DNA from: Acidimicrobiales bacterium
GTDB taxonomy: Bacteria > Actinomycetota > Acidimicrobiia > Acidimicrobiales > GCA-2861595
Length of the DNA: 49,482 nt
Direction of reading: 5' to 3'
Assembly: GCA_030448025.1 (NCBI GenBank)
Contig: JAUJNQ010000001.1
Location: 149,776 to 199,257 of the forward strand
A model generated the notes under the pieces. The model saw only the letters and a program-made list of their open reading frames with translations, was not told the DNA's origin and made no database searches. The position numbers were made by a program, and so were the translations under genes. Below, one piece after another: positions 8,507 to 17,278 of the stretch (positions are counted from its first letter, which is position 1; every line of letters begins with the position of its first letter).

Positions 8507-9928
8507 TCAGAACGGGCCGGTGAGGTAGAGCGAGCGCCTGGCGGCGCGGGCCACGGTGGGATGGGCGGGACCGGTGGCGATGGCCCGCAGCACGCGCGTG
8601 GCATCGGGATGACCTGATCGGGCGACCACCCCGACGGCGGCGACCTGTTCGTCGGGCGGGCCCAGGCCGGCCAGGAGATCTACCACCTCGTCGCGGTCGG
8701 CGTCGGCGCCCAGCGCCAGCGCTTCCACCAGGGCGGCTGCCGTGTCCTCAGGAGAGATGGCGTCGGGTGCCTCGAGGCCCTGGTTCACCAGCCACACGCT
8801 GGCGAGGGGCCGCAGCCTGGGGTGCTCCCGCAGTCGGCGAACAGCCGGCTCCCCAGCCGGAGCCAGCATGGAGAAGGCCTCCAGGGCCATGGCGGCAAGG
8901 GCCGGCTCCGGCAGCTCCAGCACGGCCCGGCACAACTCGTCGGCTGCCTCCTCGGGCCGGCGGGCCTGGCACCAGCGGGCCAGTTGCTCGAAGGCTTCGT
9001 CCTCTCCGAGCTCGCCGCAGACCTCGAGGAGCGACAGGGCGTCCTCCTCGACCAGGTCGAGGTCGTCCTCGTCCTCGTCGCCGAGACCGGCGATCACATC
9101 GACCAAGCCGGCCAGGACACCGCCCAACGGGGTGAGGGTGATCTCGTCTCCGTCTCGGGCCACGACGCCGGCGTCGGCCAGCTGGGCAACGAGGCCCTCG
9201 ATCACCACGTCGACGCGATGGCGCTCCCGCTCGTTGTCCTTGCGGTAGCCGTACTGGCCGGCGACGTCCTCCCAGGCCGACTCCTGCACCAAGCCGAGGG
9301 CGACGGGTTGGCCGGCTCCGGCCAGGGCGACCAGCAGGCCGGGGACGCTGCCGTCGAGCATCTCGACATAGCCCGGCCGCCAGCCTTCCTGGAAGCCGCC
9401 GAGCACACCGTTCTCCAGCAGAGCGAAGGCAACCTTCAGCCAGGCGGTGAGCGGGTCGGTCTCGAGCGCTTCGCCAAGCGGTCCGGGCAGGAGGCGCTGC
9501 CCTCGCACGGCCAGGAGCTCGGCCGACACCGCCCACCGGAGAGCGTGGGCCACGTCAGGCAGGTCGCCCATGCTGCGGACCTCGCCGTCGACCGTATCGC
9601 GGGTACCCAGCACGGCGACAAGCTCCCTTGCGTCGGCCAGCTTCAGGTTCCCCGCCTGGGTGGCGGGGCGGCCCTTGCCGACGAAGGCGAGCAACCGGCG
9701 AAAGCGAGCGACCGCCGGCACCTCCCGGACTTCCTGGACCAGGGCAGCCGCCTCGGCTGCCTCCTGCTCACCGGAGTCTTCCAGCAGCTCGTGCAGCGGG
9801 GTGTCGAGCACCCGCTCGATCTCGGCGACGGCCACCTTGAGCTCGGTCTCCGGCTCTGGCTGCGGCGCCCTCCGAACGTGACTCTCCACTCCACGGGCCG
9901 GGCCCTTGCGTCGGTGTCGACCGGTCAT
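8507..9928 (-). CDS. Uncharacterised 473-aa helical protein, divergent from jetA
   Basis: I do not recognise a named family. The start is ATG at 9928. The N-terminus is basic and probably disordered (residues 1-30), followed by alternating amphipathic helices. A central stretch has a winged-helix-like feel (GLVAQLADAGVVARDGDEITLTPLG without the middle residues). An acidic linker is rich in Asp and Glu (DEDEDDLDLVEEDALS). The C-terminal 180 residues read like HEAT-type helical pairs (AVGVVARSGHPDATRVLRAI). It has no transmembrane segment. It is transcribed away from the Wadjet operon across a 184-bp divergent region. A defence link is possible only by position. Confidence 0.7.
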   Translation of the reverse strand: MTGRHRRKGPARGVESHVRRAPQPEPETELKVAVAEIERVLDTPLHELLEDSGEQEAAEAAALVQEVREVPAVARFRRLLAFVGKGRPATQAGNLKLADARELVAVLGTRDTVDGEVRSMGDLPDVAHALRWAVSAELLAVRGQRLLPGPLGEALETDPLTAWLKVAFALLENGVLGGFQEGWRPGYVEMLDGSVPGLLVALAGAGQPVALGLVQESAWEDVAGQYGYRKDNERERHRVDVVIEGLVAQLADAGVVARDGDEITLTPLGGVLAGLVDVIAGLGDEDEDDLDLVEEDALSLLEVCGELGEDEAFEQLARWCQARRPEEAADELCRAVLELPEPALAAMALEAFSMLAPAGEPAVRRLREHPRLRPLASVWLVNQGLEAPDAISPEDTAAALVEALALGADADRDEVVDLLAGLGPPDEQVAAVGVVARSGHPDATRVLRAIATGPAHPTVARAARRSLYLTGPF

Positions 9929-10005
9929 GGTGGTGGCTCACCGCCCATCGACCAAAGGCTACGACCACACGGCCTGTAGCGCCGCGAGCGAAGGGAGCGC
10001 AAGGC

Positions 10006-10046
10006 GTTGAAGATGGGGCACCTGAGGGCAGAGTTGAAAATGGGCT
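10006..10046 (+). repeat. Two direct repeats upstream of jetA
   Basis: GTTGAAGATGGGGC (10006-10019) and GTTGAAAATGGGCT (10033-10046) are near-identical copies 27 bp apart, in the divergent region before jetA. Repeats of this GTTGAARATGGG type are typical of terminal regions of IS21-family elements, so this may be a transposon-end remnant. They could also serve as operator sites. Confidence 0.5.
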
Positions 10047-10112
10047 CAAAGTGACCACGTGGATGTAATTACGCCCTTGTGCTCTGTCACACTTACCTGG
10101 TTCGATGGGGGC

Positions 10113-11726
10113 GTGCAGAGCGGGGTGCGATCGTGGCGGCGGTTGTCGGCCGACCTCTTCCGTTTCACCACCACCGACCTGCGGGAGCTGCACATGGCGG
10201 TGATGACCGCCTTCGAGGAGTCGGCCGTGGTCCAGCCCGCCCTCCGGTTCGAGGAGGTCCGCCACGGCCTGAGCCGCCTGGGCTGGGACGAGCCTCTCGA
10301 CGACGACCACCTCTCCCACACCCTGGGCGCCCTGGTGGGGTGGGGCCTGCTCGACGTCACCCAGGATCACGCCGCCCACTACGCCACCCCCGAGGAGTTC
10401 GAGCGCCGCAACCTGCAGTGGTCGCTCACCGCCGAGGGCCAGGCCGCCATCGGTGGCGTGCTGCACGCCGTGGCCGAGCTCCGCCGGGCCGTGAGCCTGC
10501 AGCCGGCGGTGCTCGACGCCATCGCCGACGGCCTGGTCGACCTGCACCGGCTCCTGACCCTGCCGGTGGCCAACGCCGCGTCCGACAGGTCGGACGACCC
10601 CGCCGCCGCGGACTCTGGAGGTAGCCACGCGGGTCGCGTCTCGACCACGCTGACGGCCGTAGAGGGCCACCTCGAGTCCCTCGTGGCCAGTGTGCGGGCG
10701 TTCAACACCCACCTCCAGCGCCTGCTCCGCGACGACGCCACCGCCGACCACGTGTTCCTCGACGTGAAGCGCCGAACCATCACCTACCTCGAGGACTACA
10801 TCGCCGGCGTCGAGCGACCGGCCCGGCGGGTAGCTGTCGCGGCCAAGAAGCTCGAGCGCGACGTGGGCGTGGCCGTGTTGCACGACCGTGCCCTGGCCGG
10901 CGCCAACCTGGCGCCCATGGCCGGGGGCGACCCGGCGCCCGCGTGGCTCGAGGAGCGGGCCCGGCGGTGGGCCGCCCTGTTGGCATGGTTCGCCCCCGAG
11001 TCGGGCGAGGCCAAGATCACCTCCCTGGTCGCTGTCGGCCGCCAGGCCATCATCCAGCTGCTCCGGGTGCTGGAGCGCCGCTTCGAGGCTCGCCGCCGGT
11101 CGGCGTCGGTGGTCGAGGACTTCCGTGCCCTGGCCGGCTGGTTCTCGGCCGCCATCAGCGAGGAGGAGGCCCACCGCCTGTTCAACGCCGCCTTCGGCCT
11201 CTGGCCCGCCCGCCATGCCCACCTCCTGCAGGACGACGAGGAGGCGCTGCCCGCCACCACCAGCTGGCTCGAAGCGCGCCCGGTGGAGGTGGCACCCGCC
11301 CTGCGCACCTCGGGCACGCTCACCAACCGGGGCCGGCCCCGCCCCATCGGTGACCCCTCGGTGGTCCGGGCCCGCCGCCAGCGCGAGCAGGCCGAGGCGC
11401 TCGCTCGCCACCACCGGCTCCGGAGGGCGCTGGCCACCGACGGCTCGGTGCCGTTGTCGAGCTTCGGGCGCCTCGACGCCACCGCCTTCGCCGAGTTGCT
11501 GGCGCTGCTGTCGGAGGCCCTGGCCGCCGTGCCTTCCGGTGACGGCGCCCGGCGGGCTCTGAGCGCGGACGGCCAGGTGGAAGTGGTCCTTGTCCCGCCC
11601 TCGCCGGGGGCTTCTCCCGTGCGGTTGTCCACCGAGGCGGGCATGCTGACGGCGCCCGACTTCGGGATACGCATCGATCTGGTGGCCGTGCCCGCCGGCG
11701 CGCAGCAGGAGGCCTCCAGTGCCTGA
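10113..11726 (+). CDS. jetA: Wadjet JetA (TIGR02677/DUF2397 family)
   Basis: A kleisin-like subunit of an SMC complex that blocks plasmids. The N-terminal block (SADLFRFTTTDLRELHMAVM, then a winged-helix-like segment to about residue 120) and the long helical middle are typical of the DUF2397 family. The length of about 537 residues fits. Starts at 10059 and 10125 are also in frame. I chose GTG at 10113 because family members begin shortly before the SADL block. No strong ribosome site decides it. The gene ends inside the start of jetB with an 8-bp overlap. By family knowledge JetA bridges the JetC heads, like MukF. Confidence 0.9.
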   Translation: MQSGVRSWRRLSADLFRFTTTDLRELHMAVMTAFEESAVVQPALRFEEVRHGLSRLGWDEPLDDDHLSHTLGALVGWGLLDVTQDHAAHYATPEEFERRNLQWSLTAEGQAAIGGVLHAVAELRRAVSLQPAVLDAIADGLVDLHRLLTLPVANAASDRSDDPAAADSGGSHAGRVSTTLTAVEGHLESLVASVRAFNTHLQRLLRDDATADHVFLDVKRRTITYLEDYIAGVERPARRVAVAAKKLERDVGVAVLHDRALAGANLAPMAGGDPAPAWLEERARRWAALLAWFAPESGEAKITSLVAVGRQAIIQLLRVLERRFEARRRSASVVEDFRALAGWFSAAISEEEAHRLFNAAFGLWPARHAHLLQDDEEALPATTSWLEARPVEVAPALRTSGTLTNRGRPRPIGDPSVVRARRQREQAEALARHHRLRRALATDGSVPLSSFGRLDATAFAELLALLSEALAAVPSGDGARRALSADGQVEVVLVPPSPGASPVRLSTEAGMLTAPDFGIRIDLVAVPAGAQQEASSA

Positions 11727-13005
11727 CCTCCTCGCCGGCCCCGCCGGGGAGGTCGGCGAGCGGTCCCTGGCCGTTCGCACCCTCCTCGGGACCCCGTTCC
11801 TGGTGGCCGACGCCGACCCCGATGGCTTCGCCGCAGTCGCCCGCCACCGGAGCTGGCTCATCGAGTGGTTCGAGGACACGTGCGGCTGGGCCCTCGCGGT
11901 CGACCTCCCCGGCCGCTTTGCCCGCCTCACCAAGCGCTCGGCTCGTCCCGACCCCACCCGTCCGGCTCGGCGCAGCCGGGGCCAGAAGTTGCCTTTCGAC
12001 CGTCGCCGCTACGAGCTGCTGGCCCGTCTGTGCGCCGAGCTGGCCACCCACCAGGTGACCACCATCGGCATCCTGGCCGGCGCCCTGGCCGGCGAGTCGG
12101 CCGGGGCCTTCGACTCCAGCCTTCAGCGTGAGCGGGCCGCCTTCGTGGACGCCTTCCGCCAGCTGGGCGCCTGGGGCGTCGTCCGCTTCGAGGGAGGCGA
12201 CCTCGACGGGTACGTGAGCGACCGGCAGGGCAACGCCCTGGTGTTCGTGGACAGCGGCCGGGTTCACCGCCTGCTCGCCCCTTCGCTGGCGCCCTGCCGG
12301 GTCGAAGCCGACACCACCGCCCAGGCCGTCGACCGGTTGGCGGCCGAACCCCGCTACGGGCCAGGCGATGACGTCGACGATGAAGACGAGGTCGAAGACT
12401 TTGGCGTCGATGACCGCCACCGGCCCGGCGACGAGCGGCGCCGCCGGCGGGCCCGCCACGCCCTCGCCCGCCGCCTGCTCGACGACCCGGTCGTCCACGT
12501 GGACGAGCTGGACGAGGAGGAGCGGGCCTACCTCGCCTCACCATCGGGCCGCCGCTGGCTTCGCGACCGGGTGGGCGAGGCCGGCTTGGTCCTCGAGGAG
12601 CGGACCGAGGGGCTGCTGGCCGTGGACCCCGACGCCGTGGCCACCGACCAGCGGTTCCCGGCCCCCAACAGCACGGTGCGCCAGGTCGCCCTCATCCTCG
12701 TGGACCACCTGGTCACCGGAGTGGCGGGATCCCGCGTCCTCGCTGAGCGGAGCAGCGCCGAGTTGGCTTCCCAAGTGGCCAGGTTGCTCGGCGACCACCC
12801 GAACTGGGCCCGCGACTACCAGGATGACGACGGCGCGGCGCGCCTCGTTGCCTCCGCCCTCGACCTGCTGGCCTCCCTGGGCCTGGTGGTACTGGAGCGC
12901 ACGCCCGGCGGCGACCCCGACGGCGTCTCCGGCGGTGTTGTGGCCCGCCCCCGCCCGGCCCTGGCCCGCTACGCCGTCGCCCCGCTGGAGGGGGCCCTGC
13001 TGTGA
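11719..13005 (+). CDS. jetB: Wadjet JetB (TIGR02678/DUF2398 family)
   Basis: A 428-residue protein of the DUF2398 family, the MukE-like partner that binds the kleisin JetA. Features include an N-terminal winged-helix region (residues 1-60), the RRRYELLARLCAELA block near residue 95, a basic segment (ERRRRRARHALARRLL), and a C-terminal winged-helix repeat (VRQVALILVDHLV). A long acidic stretch (GDDVDDEDEVEDFGVDD) lies in the middle. GTG at 11719 overlaps jetA by 8 bases. Its TGA is shared with the first GTG of the 15-bp repeat array that separates it from jetC. Confidence 0.9.
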   Translation: MPDLLAGPAGEVGERSLAVRTLLGTPFLVADADPDGFAAVARHRSWLIEWFEDTCGWALAVDLPGRFARLTKRSARPDPTRPARRSRGQKLPFDRRRYELLARLCAELATHQVTTIGILAGALAGESAGAFDSSLQRERAAFVDAFRQLGAWGVVRFEGGDLDGYVSDRQGNALVFVDSGRVHRLLAPSLAPCRVEADTTAQAVDRLAAEPRYGPGDDVDDEDEVEDFGVDDRHRPGDERRRRRARHALARRLLDDPVVHVDELDEEERAYLASPSGRRWLRDRVGEAGLVLEERTEGLLAVDPDAVATDQRFPAPNSTVRQVALILVDHLVTGVAGSRVLAERSSAELASQVARLLGDHPNWARDYQDDDGAARLVASALDLLASLGLVVLERTPGGDPDGVSGGVVARPRPALARYAVAPLEGALL

Positions 13006-13104
13006 AGCGACTCGCCGTCAAGGAACTCGCTGTGAAGCGACTCGCCGTCAAGGAACTCGCTGTGAAGGACTCGCTGTGAAGGAACTCGCTGTGAAGGAGC
13101 CGTC
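13002..13104 (+). repeat. 15-bp tandem repeat array carrying repeated ribosome sites before jetC
   Basis: Seven head-to-tail units fill the whole jetB-jetC gap: GTGAAGCGACTCGCC, GTCAAGGAACTCGCT, the same pair again, then GTGAAGGACTCGCT (14 bp, one base lost), GTGAAGGAACTCGCT, and GTGAAGGAGCCGTC leading into ATG. The GTG at 13002 overlaps the jetB TGA. Units with AAGGA place a Shine-Dalgarno core about seven bases before the next GTG. The last unit gives AAGGAG five bases before the jetC ATG. Read from 13002 the array encodes VKRLA/VKELA pentads for 25 codons and stops at 13079 because of the 14-bp unit. A second reading starts at 13076 and stops at 13108, overlapping the jetC ATG. Confidence 0.95.
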
Positions 13105-16100
13105 ATGACCGCAACCGCCGGAACCACCGCAACCACCGCCCGCCTCGGCCGCGGACAGCGGTGGCAGCCGGTTCGGGCCGGGCTCGTCAACGTGTGGCGC
13201 TACGCCGAGGAGGAGCTCACCTTCCACCAGGGCCGGGTGCTGCTGCGCGGCGCCAACGGGTCGGGCAAGTCTATGGCCCTGGAGCTGCTGTTCCCATTCC
13301 TCCTCGACGCCAACGCCCAGCCCGGGCGCCTCTCGTCGGCCGCCAAGTCCCGGGGCGGGCTGTTCGAGCGGCTCATTTCCGGCCTCGAAGGGCGCGACCG
13401 CGTGGGCTTCCTGTGGGCCGAGTTTGCCCGCCACGGCGAGATGGGAGAGCAGACCTTTACCGTCGGCGTGCGTCTGCGGGCCTCCAGCGCCACCCGCAAG
13501 GTGGACTACGCCTGGTTCACCACCACCCTCGCCGTGGGCCGGGGCCTAGAGCTGTTCGACGAGCACCGCATTCCCTTGTCGAGGGCCGGCCTCGACGAGG
13601 CCCTCACCGGCGCCGGCAGCGGCACCGTCCACTCTGGCCCCGACGACTACCGCCGTACGGTGCGCACCACCCTGTTCGCCGGCTGCGATGAGCGCCAGTA
13701 CGACGCCGCCATCAACACCCTGCTCGCCCTGCGGCGGGAGAAGATCTCCCAGGATCTCAATCCCGAGAAGCTCTCCAACGTCCTCGGCGCGTCGCTGCCG
13801 CCGCTCGACGAGTACGACATCGCCGAGGTGGCCGAGGGCTTCGAGAAGCTCGAGCGCCGCAAGGACGAGCTGGAGCACCTGGAGGCCGACCTCCACCAGG
13901 TCCGCCGGCTGGGCCGGCGCCAGCGCGACTACGCCCGGGCCGTGATGGCGGGGGTGGCGAGCCGAGTGCGCGCCGCCACCACCCGTCGCGACGACGTAAC
14001 CCGGCGGGAGCGCCAGGCAGCGGAAGCGCTGGCCGGAGCCCAGGCCGAGGTGACCCGGGTGGAGTCCGATGACGCCGCCGCCGACCGCCGCACTGCGGAG
14101 CTGCGGGCTGAGGTCGACGCGCTCAAGAGCCTCGACGCCTACCGGGCGGGGGGCCAGATCGAGCTGCTCCGGGGAGAGGCCCACCGGGCCGAGCGCCGCG
14201 CCGTGGAGGAGCAGGAGGCGGTGCTGGCCCGTCGCCACGAAGTGGGGGGCCGGGAGGAGGCGCTCGGGGAGCGGCGCCAAGAGAAGGAGGACGCCGCCGC
14301 CGCCGTCGGGCGGGCCGGCGCCGAGCTGGTTGCAGCGGGCGACGCGGCCGGAGCCATGGCCGTGGTGGAGGAGGCCGCGGCGGCACCGGTCGACGAGGCC
14401 GAGACCCTGCTCACGGCGTGGACCGAGGGTCGCCGGCGCCAGCTGGTCGAGGTGCGCCACGCCCTGGGCGTCCTCGCGCGGGCCATCGACGGCCGTGATC
14501 GGGCTGAGCGGGCGCTCGAGGAGGAGCGGTCGGCGCTCGCCGGCGCGTCCGGGCGCCGTGACGAAGCTGAGGAGTCGGTCAGCGTCGCCGTGGCCGACTA
14601 CACGGCGGACATCTCGGCATGGGCCGGGTCCTGCACCACCCTCGCCGCCACCACCTTGCGGGCCGCCCTGCCGTCGCCGCCCGACGACCCTGCGGCCGTG
14701 GTCACGGCGGTGGGCGAGGTGGCCGTTGCGGCTCGGTCTGCCATGGCGGTGGCGGCCGACCGGCTGGCGGCGGCGGTGGCTGAGTCCAAGGAGCGGGAGG
14801 CCGGCCTTCGCGCCGAGCGGGACGAGCTGGCCGCGGGCAGGGTGGGGGAGCCGGATGTTCCCGCCTGGCGTTCGCCCCGCTCCGAAGAGCGCGCCGGCGC
14901 CCCGCTCTGGCGGCTGGTCGACGTGGCTGATGGAGTGGGCGCCGCCGGCTTGGAAGGGGTCGAGGCCGCCCTGCTGGCCAGCGGCCTGCTCGACGCCTGG
15001 GTTACGCCTGACGGCCGGGCCACCCTGCCCGCAGAGGCCGACGTGGTGGTGGACCGGGACGACCAGTCGGGCGCGGGCGGCGCCGGGCGGTCCCTGGCCG
15101 ACGCGCTGGTCCCGGCCGAACTCGACGCTCCGCCCGTGCCGGCGCCCGTGGTGGCCGGGCTGCTGGCCGCCATCGGCCTGGTCGATTCCGTGCAGCCCGG
15201 GCGCACCGCGGGGCCGGCCATCGGCCTCGACGGCACCTTCCGGATCGGCCCGTTGGTCGGGCGGGGAGCAGTGCACGCGGCCGCCTTCGTGGGCGCCGCG
15301 GCCCAGGAGCAGCGCCGGGCCCGCCGACTGGCCGAGCTGGACGAAGCCTTGGCCGAGCTGGTCGGCGCCCGGGCCGGGCTGGAGCGCCGCCTCGACGACC
15401 TGAGGCGGGATCAGGCCGCCCTTGAGGCGGAGGTGGCCGCCCTTCCGAGCGGCGAGCCCATCGAGCGGGCGGATCGGGCCTTGGCTGTCGCCGAGCAGCG
15501 TGTGGCCGACGCCAGGGCCCGGGTGGACCGCTCGGAGAGAGCCCGGTCCGAGGCCGAGGCTTCGGCCCGAGCCGCCCAGCGTGACCTCATGCAGCTGGCC
15601 GCGACCTCAGGGCTACCCACCGAGGCGGGCGGCTTGGAGGAGCTGGACGGGCGGCTCCGAGCCGTCGAGCGCCTGGCGCCGGCCTGGGCCCAGCGGCGGC
15701 GCCACCTGGCCGGCAGCGAGCGGGTCCGGCGACGGGCCGAGGACGACGTGGCCCGGGCCGGGGCCGAGCTGGAGCGAGCCGAAGCGCGCCACGCCGCTGC
15801 AGCGAGGGAGCACCAGGAGCTGGCCGCCCGCCTGGCCGCCTTGGAGGAGACCGTCGGCGCCGAGTACCGAGAGGTGGTGGGGCGCATCCGGGGGGCGGAG
15901 GGTGAGGTGACCCAGCTCGACGAACAGCGGTTGAGCCACGGTCGCCGCCTGCGAGAGCTGGCGGGGGAGATGGGCCGGTTGGCAGCCGACCTCGACAAGG
16001 CGGAGGTCGAGCGCCAGGCCAGCGAGGCTGAGCGGGACCAGGCCAACGTCGCCTTCCAGGCTGCCGTCAACGATGGTCTGGCCGCCGATGCCGAGCTGCC

Positions 16101-17262
16101 GGTCGGCGTCGGCCCCGGTGAGAGAGCTGGCGAGAGCGCCGCGGGCAGCGCCAGCGCGGTGCTCGACGCCGCCCGCGCCGTGGTCTCGGCGCTGGGGGAG
16201 GGCGCGGCGTCACGGTCCGGAGGGCCCGCCTCACGGGCCGCAGGTCCGGGGTCACGGGCCGAGCACGACCTGCGCTCGCGCGAGGCCCGCCTCCAGGAGG
16301 CCCTCCACCAGGCCAAACAGTCCCTGGGGGGTGGCATCGAACTGGTCCTCGACCAGGCGGACGGTGGGTGGTGGGTGCTACGTGCCGTCAGCGACGGTCT
16401 TCGTCGCCGGGTGGGTGAGCTGGCCGGCGGCCTCGCCGATTCCCTGGCCACTGCACGTGAGGAGCTGCTCGACGAGGAGCACCGCCTCTTCGACGAGACC
16501 CTCACCGGCAGCGTGCGCCGGGCCGTGGCCGAGCGGATCCGACGGTCCAACGCCCTGGTCGACGGCATCAACGCCGAGCTCGCTGAGGTGCGCACTGCGG
16601 CCGCGGGCGTGGGCGTGCGCCTGCGGTGGGAGGTGCACCCCGATCAGCCCGACGCCGTGAAGGCGGCCCGGCGCCTGTTGCTCAAGGACCCCGCCGACCT
16701 GGGCGAGGAGGAGCGGGCCTCGCTATACAGCTTCTTCCGAGCCCGCCTCGACCACGCCCGCCAGGCCCTGGACGGCACGGCCGGCTGGGAGGAGCGCCTG
16801 CGCGACGCCCTCGACTACCGCCGTTGGCACCGCTTCGCCCTCGAGGTGGCCCATCGCGACTGGGACGGCTTCGTCCCCGCTACCGCCAACCGACTGGCCC
16901 GCCTGTCCACCGGCGAGCGCTCGGTGGCCCTGCACCTGCCCATGCTGGCCTCAGTCGCTGCCCACTACGACGGCTTGGGCAGTCCCGGCGCTCCATCGCG
17001 CTGCCCGCGCCTCATTCTCCTCGACGAGCTCTTCGCCGGCGTCGACGTGGCCAACCGGGGCCAGCTGTTCGGGCTGTTCGTCACCTGGGACCTCGACGCC
17101 GTGGTCACCAGCGACCACGAGTGGTGCGCCTACGCCAGCCTCGATGGCATCGCCATCCACCACCTGCACGCCGCCGAACCCGGCGAGCCCGTCACCACCT
17201 CGCGCTTCGTGTGGGATGGCAGGCAGCGGCGGGCCGCCCCCTTGGCCCTGGTGGGCGGATGA
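13105..17262 (+). CDS. jetC: Wadjet JetC SMC-type ATPase (TIGR02680 family)
   Basis: A 1385-residue SMC/MukB-like ATPase, the motor of the complex. The Walker A motif GANGSGKS is at about residues 49-56 and is preceded by the usual WRYAEEELTF strand. The ABC signature LSTGERSVALHLPM starts at about residue 1267, and Walker B LILLDELFAGVD at about 1303. The middle 1000 residues are coiled coil rich in Arg, Glu and Ala, with a globular hinge-like part around residues 590-730. A Ser/Arg/Gly-rich linker from a 21-bp tandem repeat sits near residue 1036. The ATG start has an AAGGAG ribosome site supplied by the last unit of the upstream repeat array. The gene is intact and of normal family length. 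Confidence 0.95.
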   Translation: MTATAGTTATTARLGRGQRWQPVRAGLVNVWRYAEEELTFHQGRVLLRGANGSGKSMALELLFPFLLDANAQPGRLSSAAKSRGGLFERLISGLEGRDRVGFLWAEFARHGEMGEQTFTVGVRLRASSATRKVDYAWFTTTLAVGRGLELFDEHRIPLSRAGLDEALTGAGSGTVHSGPDDYRRTVRTTLFAGCDERQYDAAINTLLALRREKISQDLNPEKLSNVLGASLPPLDEYDIAEVAEGFEKLERRKDELEHLEADLHQVRRLGRRQRDYARAVMAGVASRVRAATTRRDDVTRRERQAAEALAGAQAEVTRVESDDAAADRRTAELRAEVDALKSLDAYRAGGQIELLRGEAHRAERRAVEEQEAVLARRHEVGGREEALGERRQEKEDAAAAVGRAGAELVAAGDAAGAMAVVEEAAAAPVDEAETLLTAWTEGRRRQLVEVRHALGVLARAIDGRDRAERALEEERSALAGASGRRDEAEESVSVAVADYTADISAWAGSCTTLAATTLRAALPSPPDDPAAVVTAVGEVAVAARSAMAVAADRLAAAVAESKEREAGLRAERDELAAGRVGEPDVPAWRSPRSEERAGAPLWRLVDVADGVGAAGLEGVEAALLASGLLDAWVTPDGRATLPAEADVVVDRDDQSGAGGAGRSLADALVPAELDAPPVPAPVVAGLLAAIGLVDSVQPGRTAGPAIGLDGTFRIGPLVGRGAVHAAAFVGAAAQEQRRARRLAELDEALAELVGARAGLERRLDDLRRDQAALEAEVAALPSGEPIERADRALAVAEQRVADARARVDRSERARSEAEASARAAQRDLMQLAATSGLPTEAGGLEELDGRLRAVERLAPAWAQRRRHLAGSERVRRRAEDDVARAGAELERAEARHAAAAREHQELAARLAALEETVGAEYREVVGRIRGAEGEVTQLDEQRLSHGRRLRELAGEMGRLAADLDKAEVERQASEAERDQANVAFQAAVNDGLAADAELPVGVGPGERAGESAAGSASAVLDAARAVVSALGEGAASRSGGPASRAAGPGSRAEHDLRSREARLQEALHQAKQSLGGGIELVLDQADGGWWVLRAVSDGLRRRVGELAGGLADSLATAREELLDEEHRLFDETLTGSVRRAVAERIRRSNALVDGINAELAEVRTAAAGVGVRLRWEVHPDQPDAVKAARRLLLKDPADLGEEERASLYSFFRARLDHARQALDGTAGWEERLRDALDYRRWHRFALEVAHRDWDGFVPATANRLARLSTGERSVALHLPMLASVAAHYDGLGSPGAPSRCPRLILLDELFAGVDVANRGQLFGLFVTWDLDAVVTSDHEWCAYASLDGIAIHHLHAAEPGEPVTTSRFVWDGRQRRAAPLALVGG
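16211..16260 (+). repeat. 21-bp imperfect tandem repeat inside jetC
   Basis: Two 21-bp units beginning CACGGTCCGG and CACGGGCCGC, and a partial third (CACGGGCC), encode an in-frame Ser-Arg-Gly-Pro-Ala linker within the JetC coiled coil. Because the unit is a multiple of three, copy changes would keep the frame. Confidence 0.7.
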
Positions 17263-17278
17263 GGTTGACGGGCAGGCG

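Noticed and set aside
13002-13108. CRISPR array or a true small protein gene between jetB and jetC
   Set aside because: The repeats are contiguous with no spacers, so this is not CRISPR. The coding reading is broken by the 14-bp unit, so a stable peptide is doubtful; a translational role fits better.
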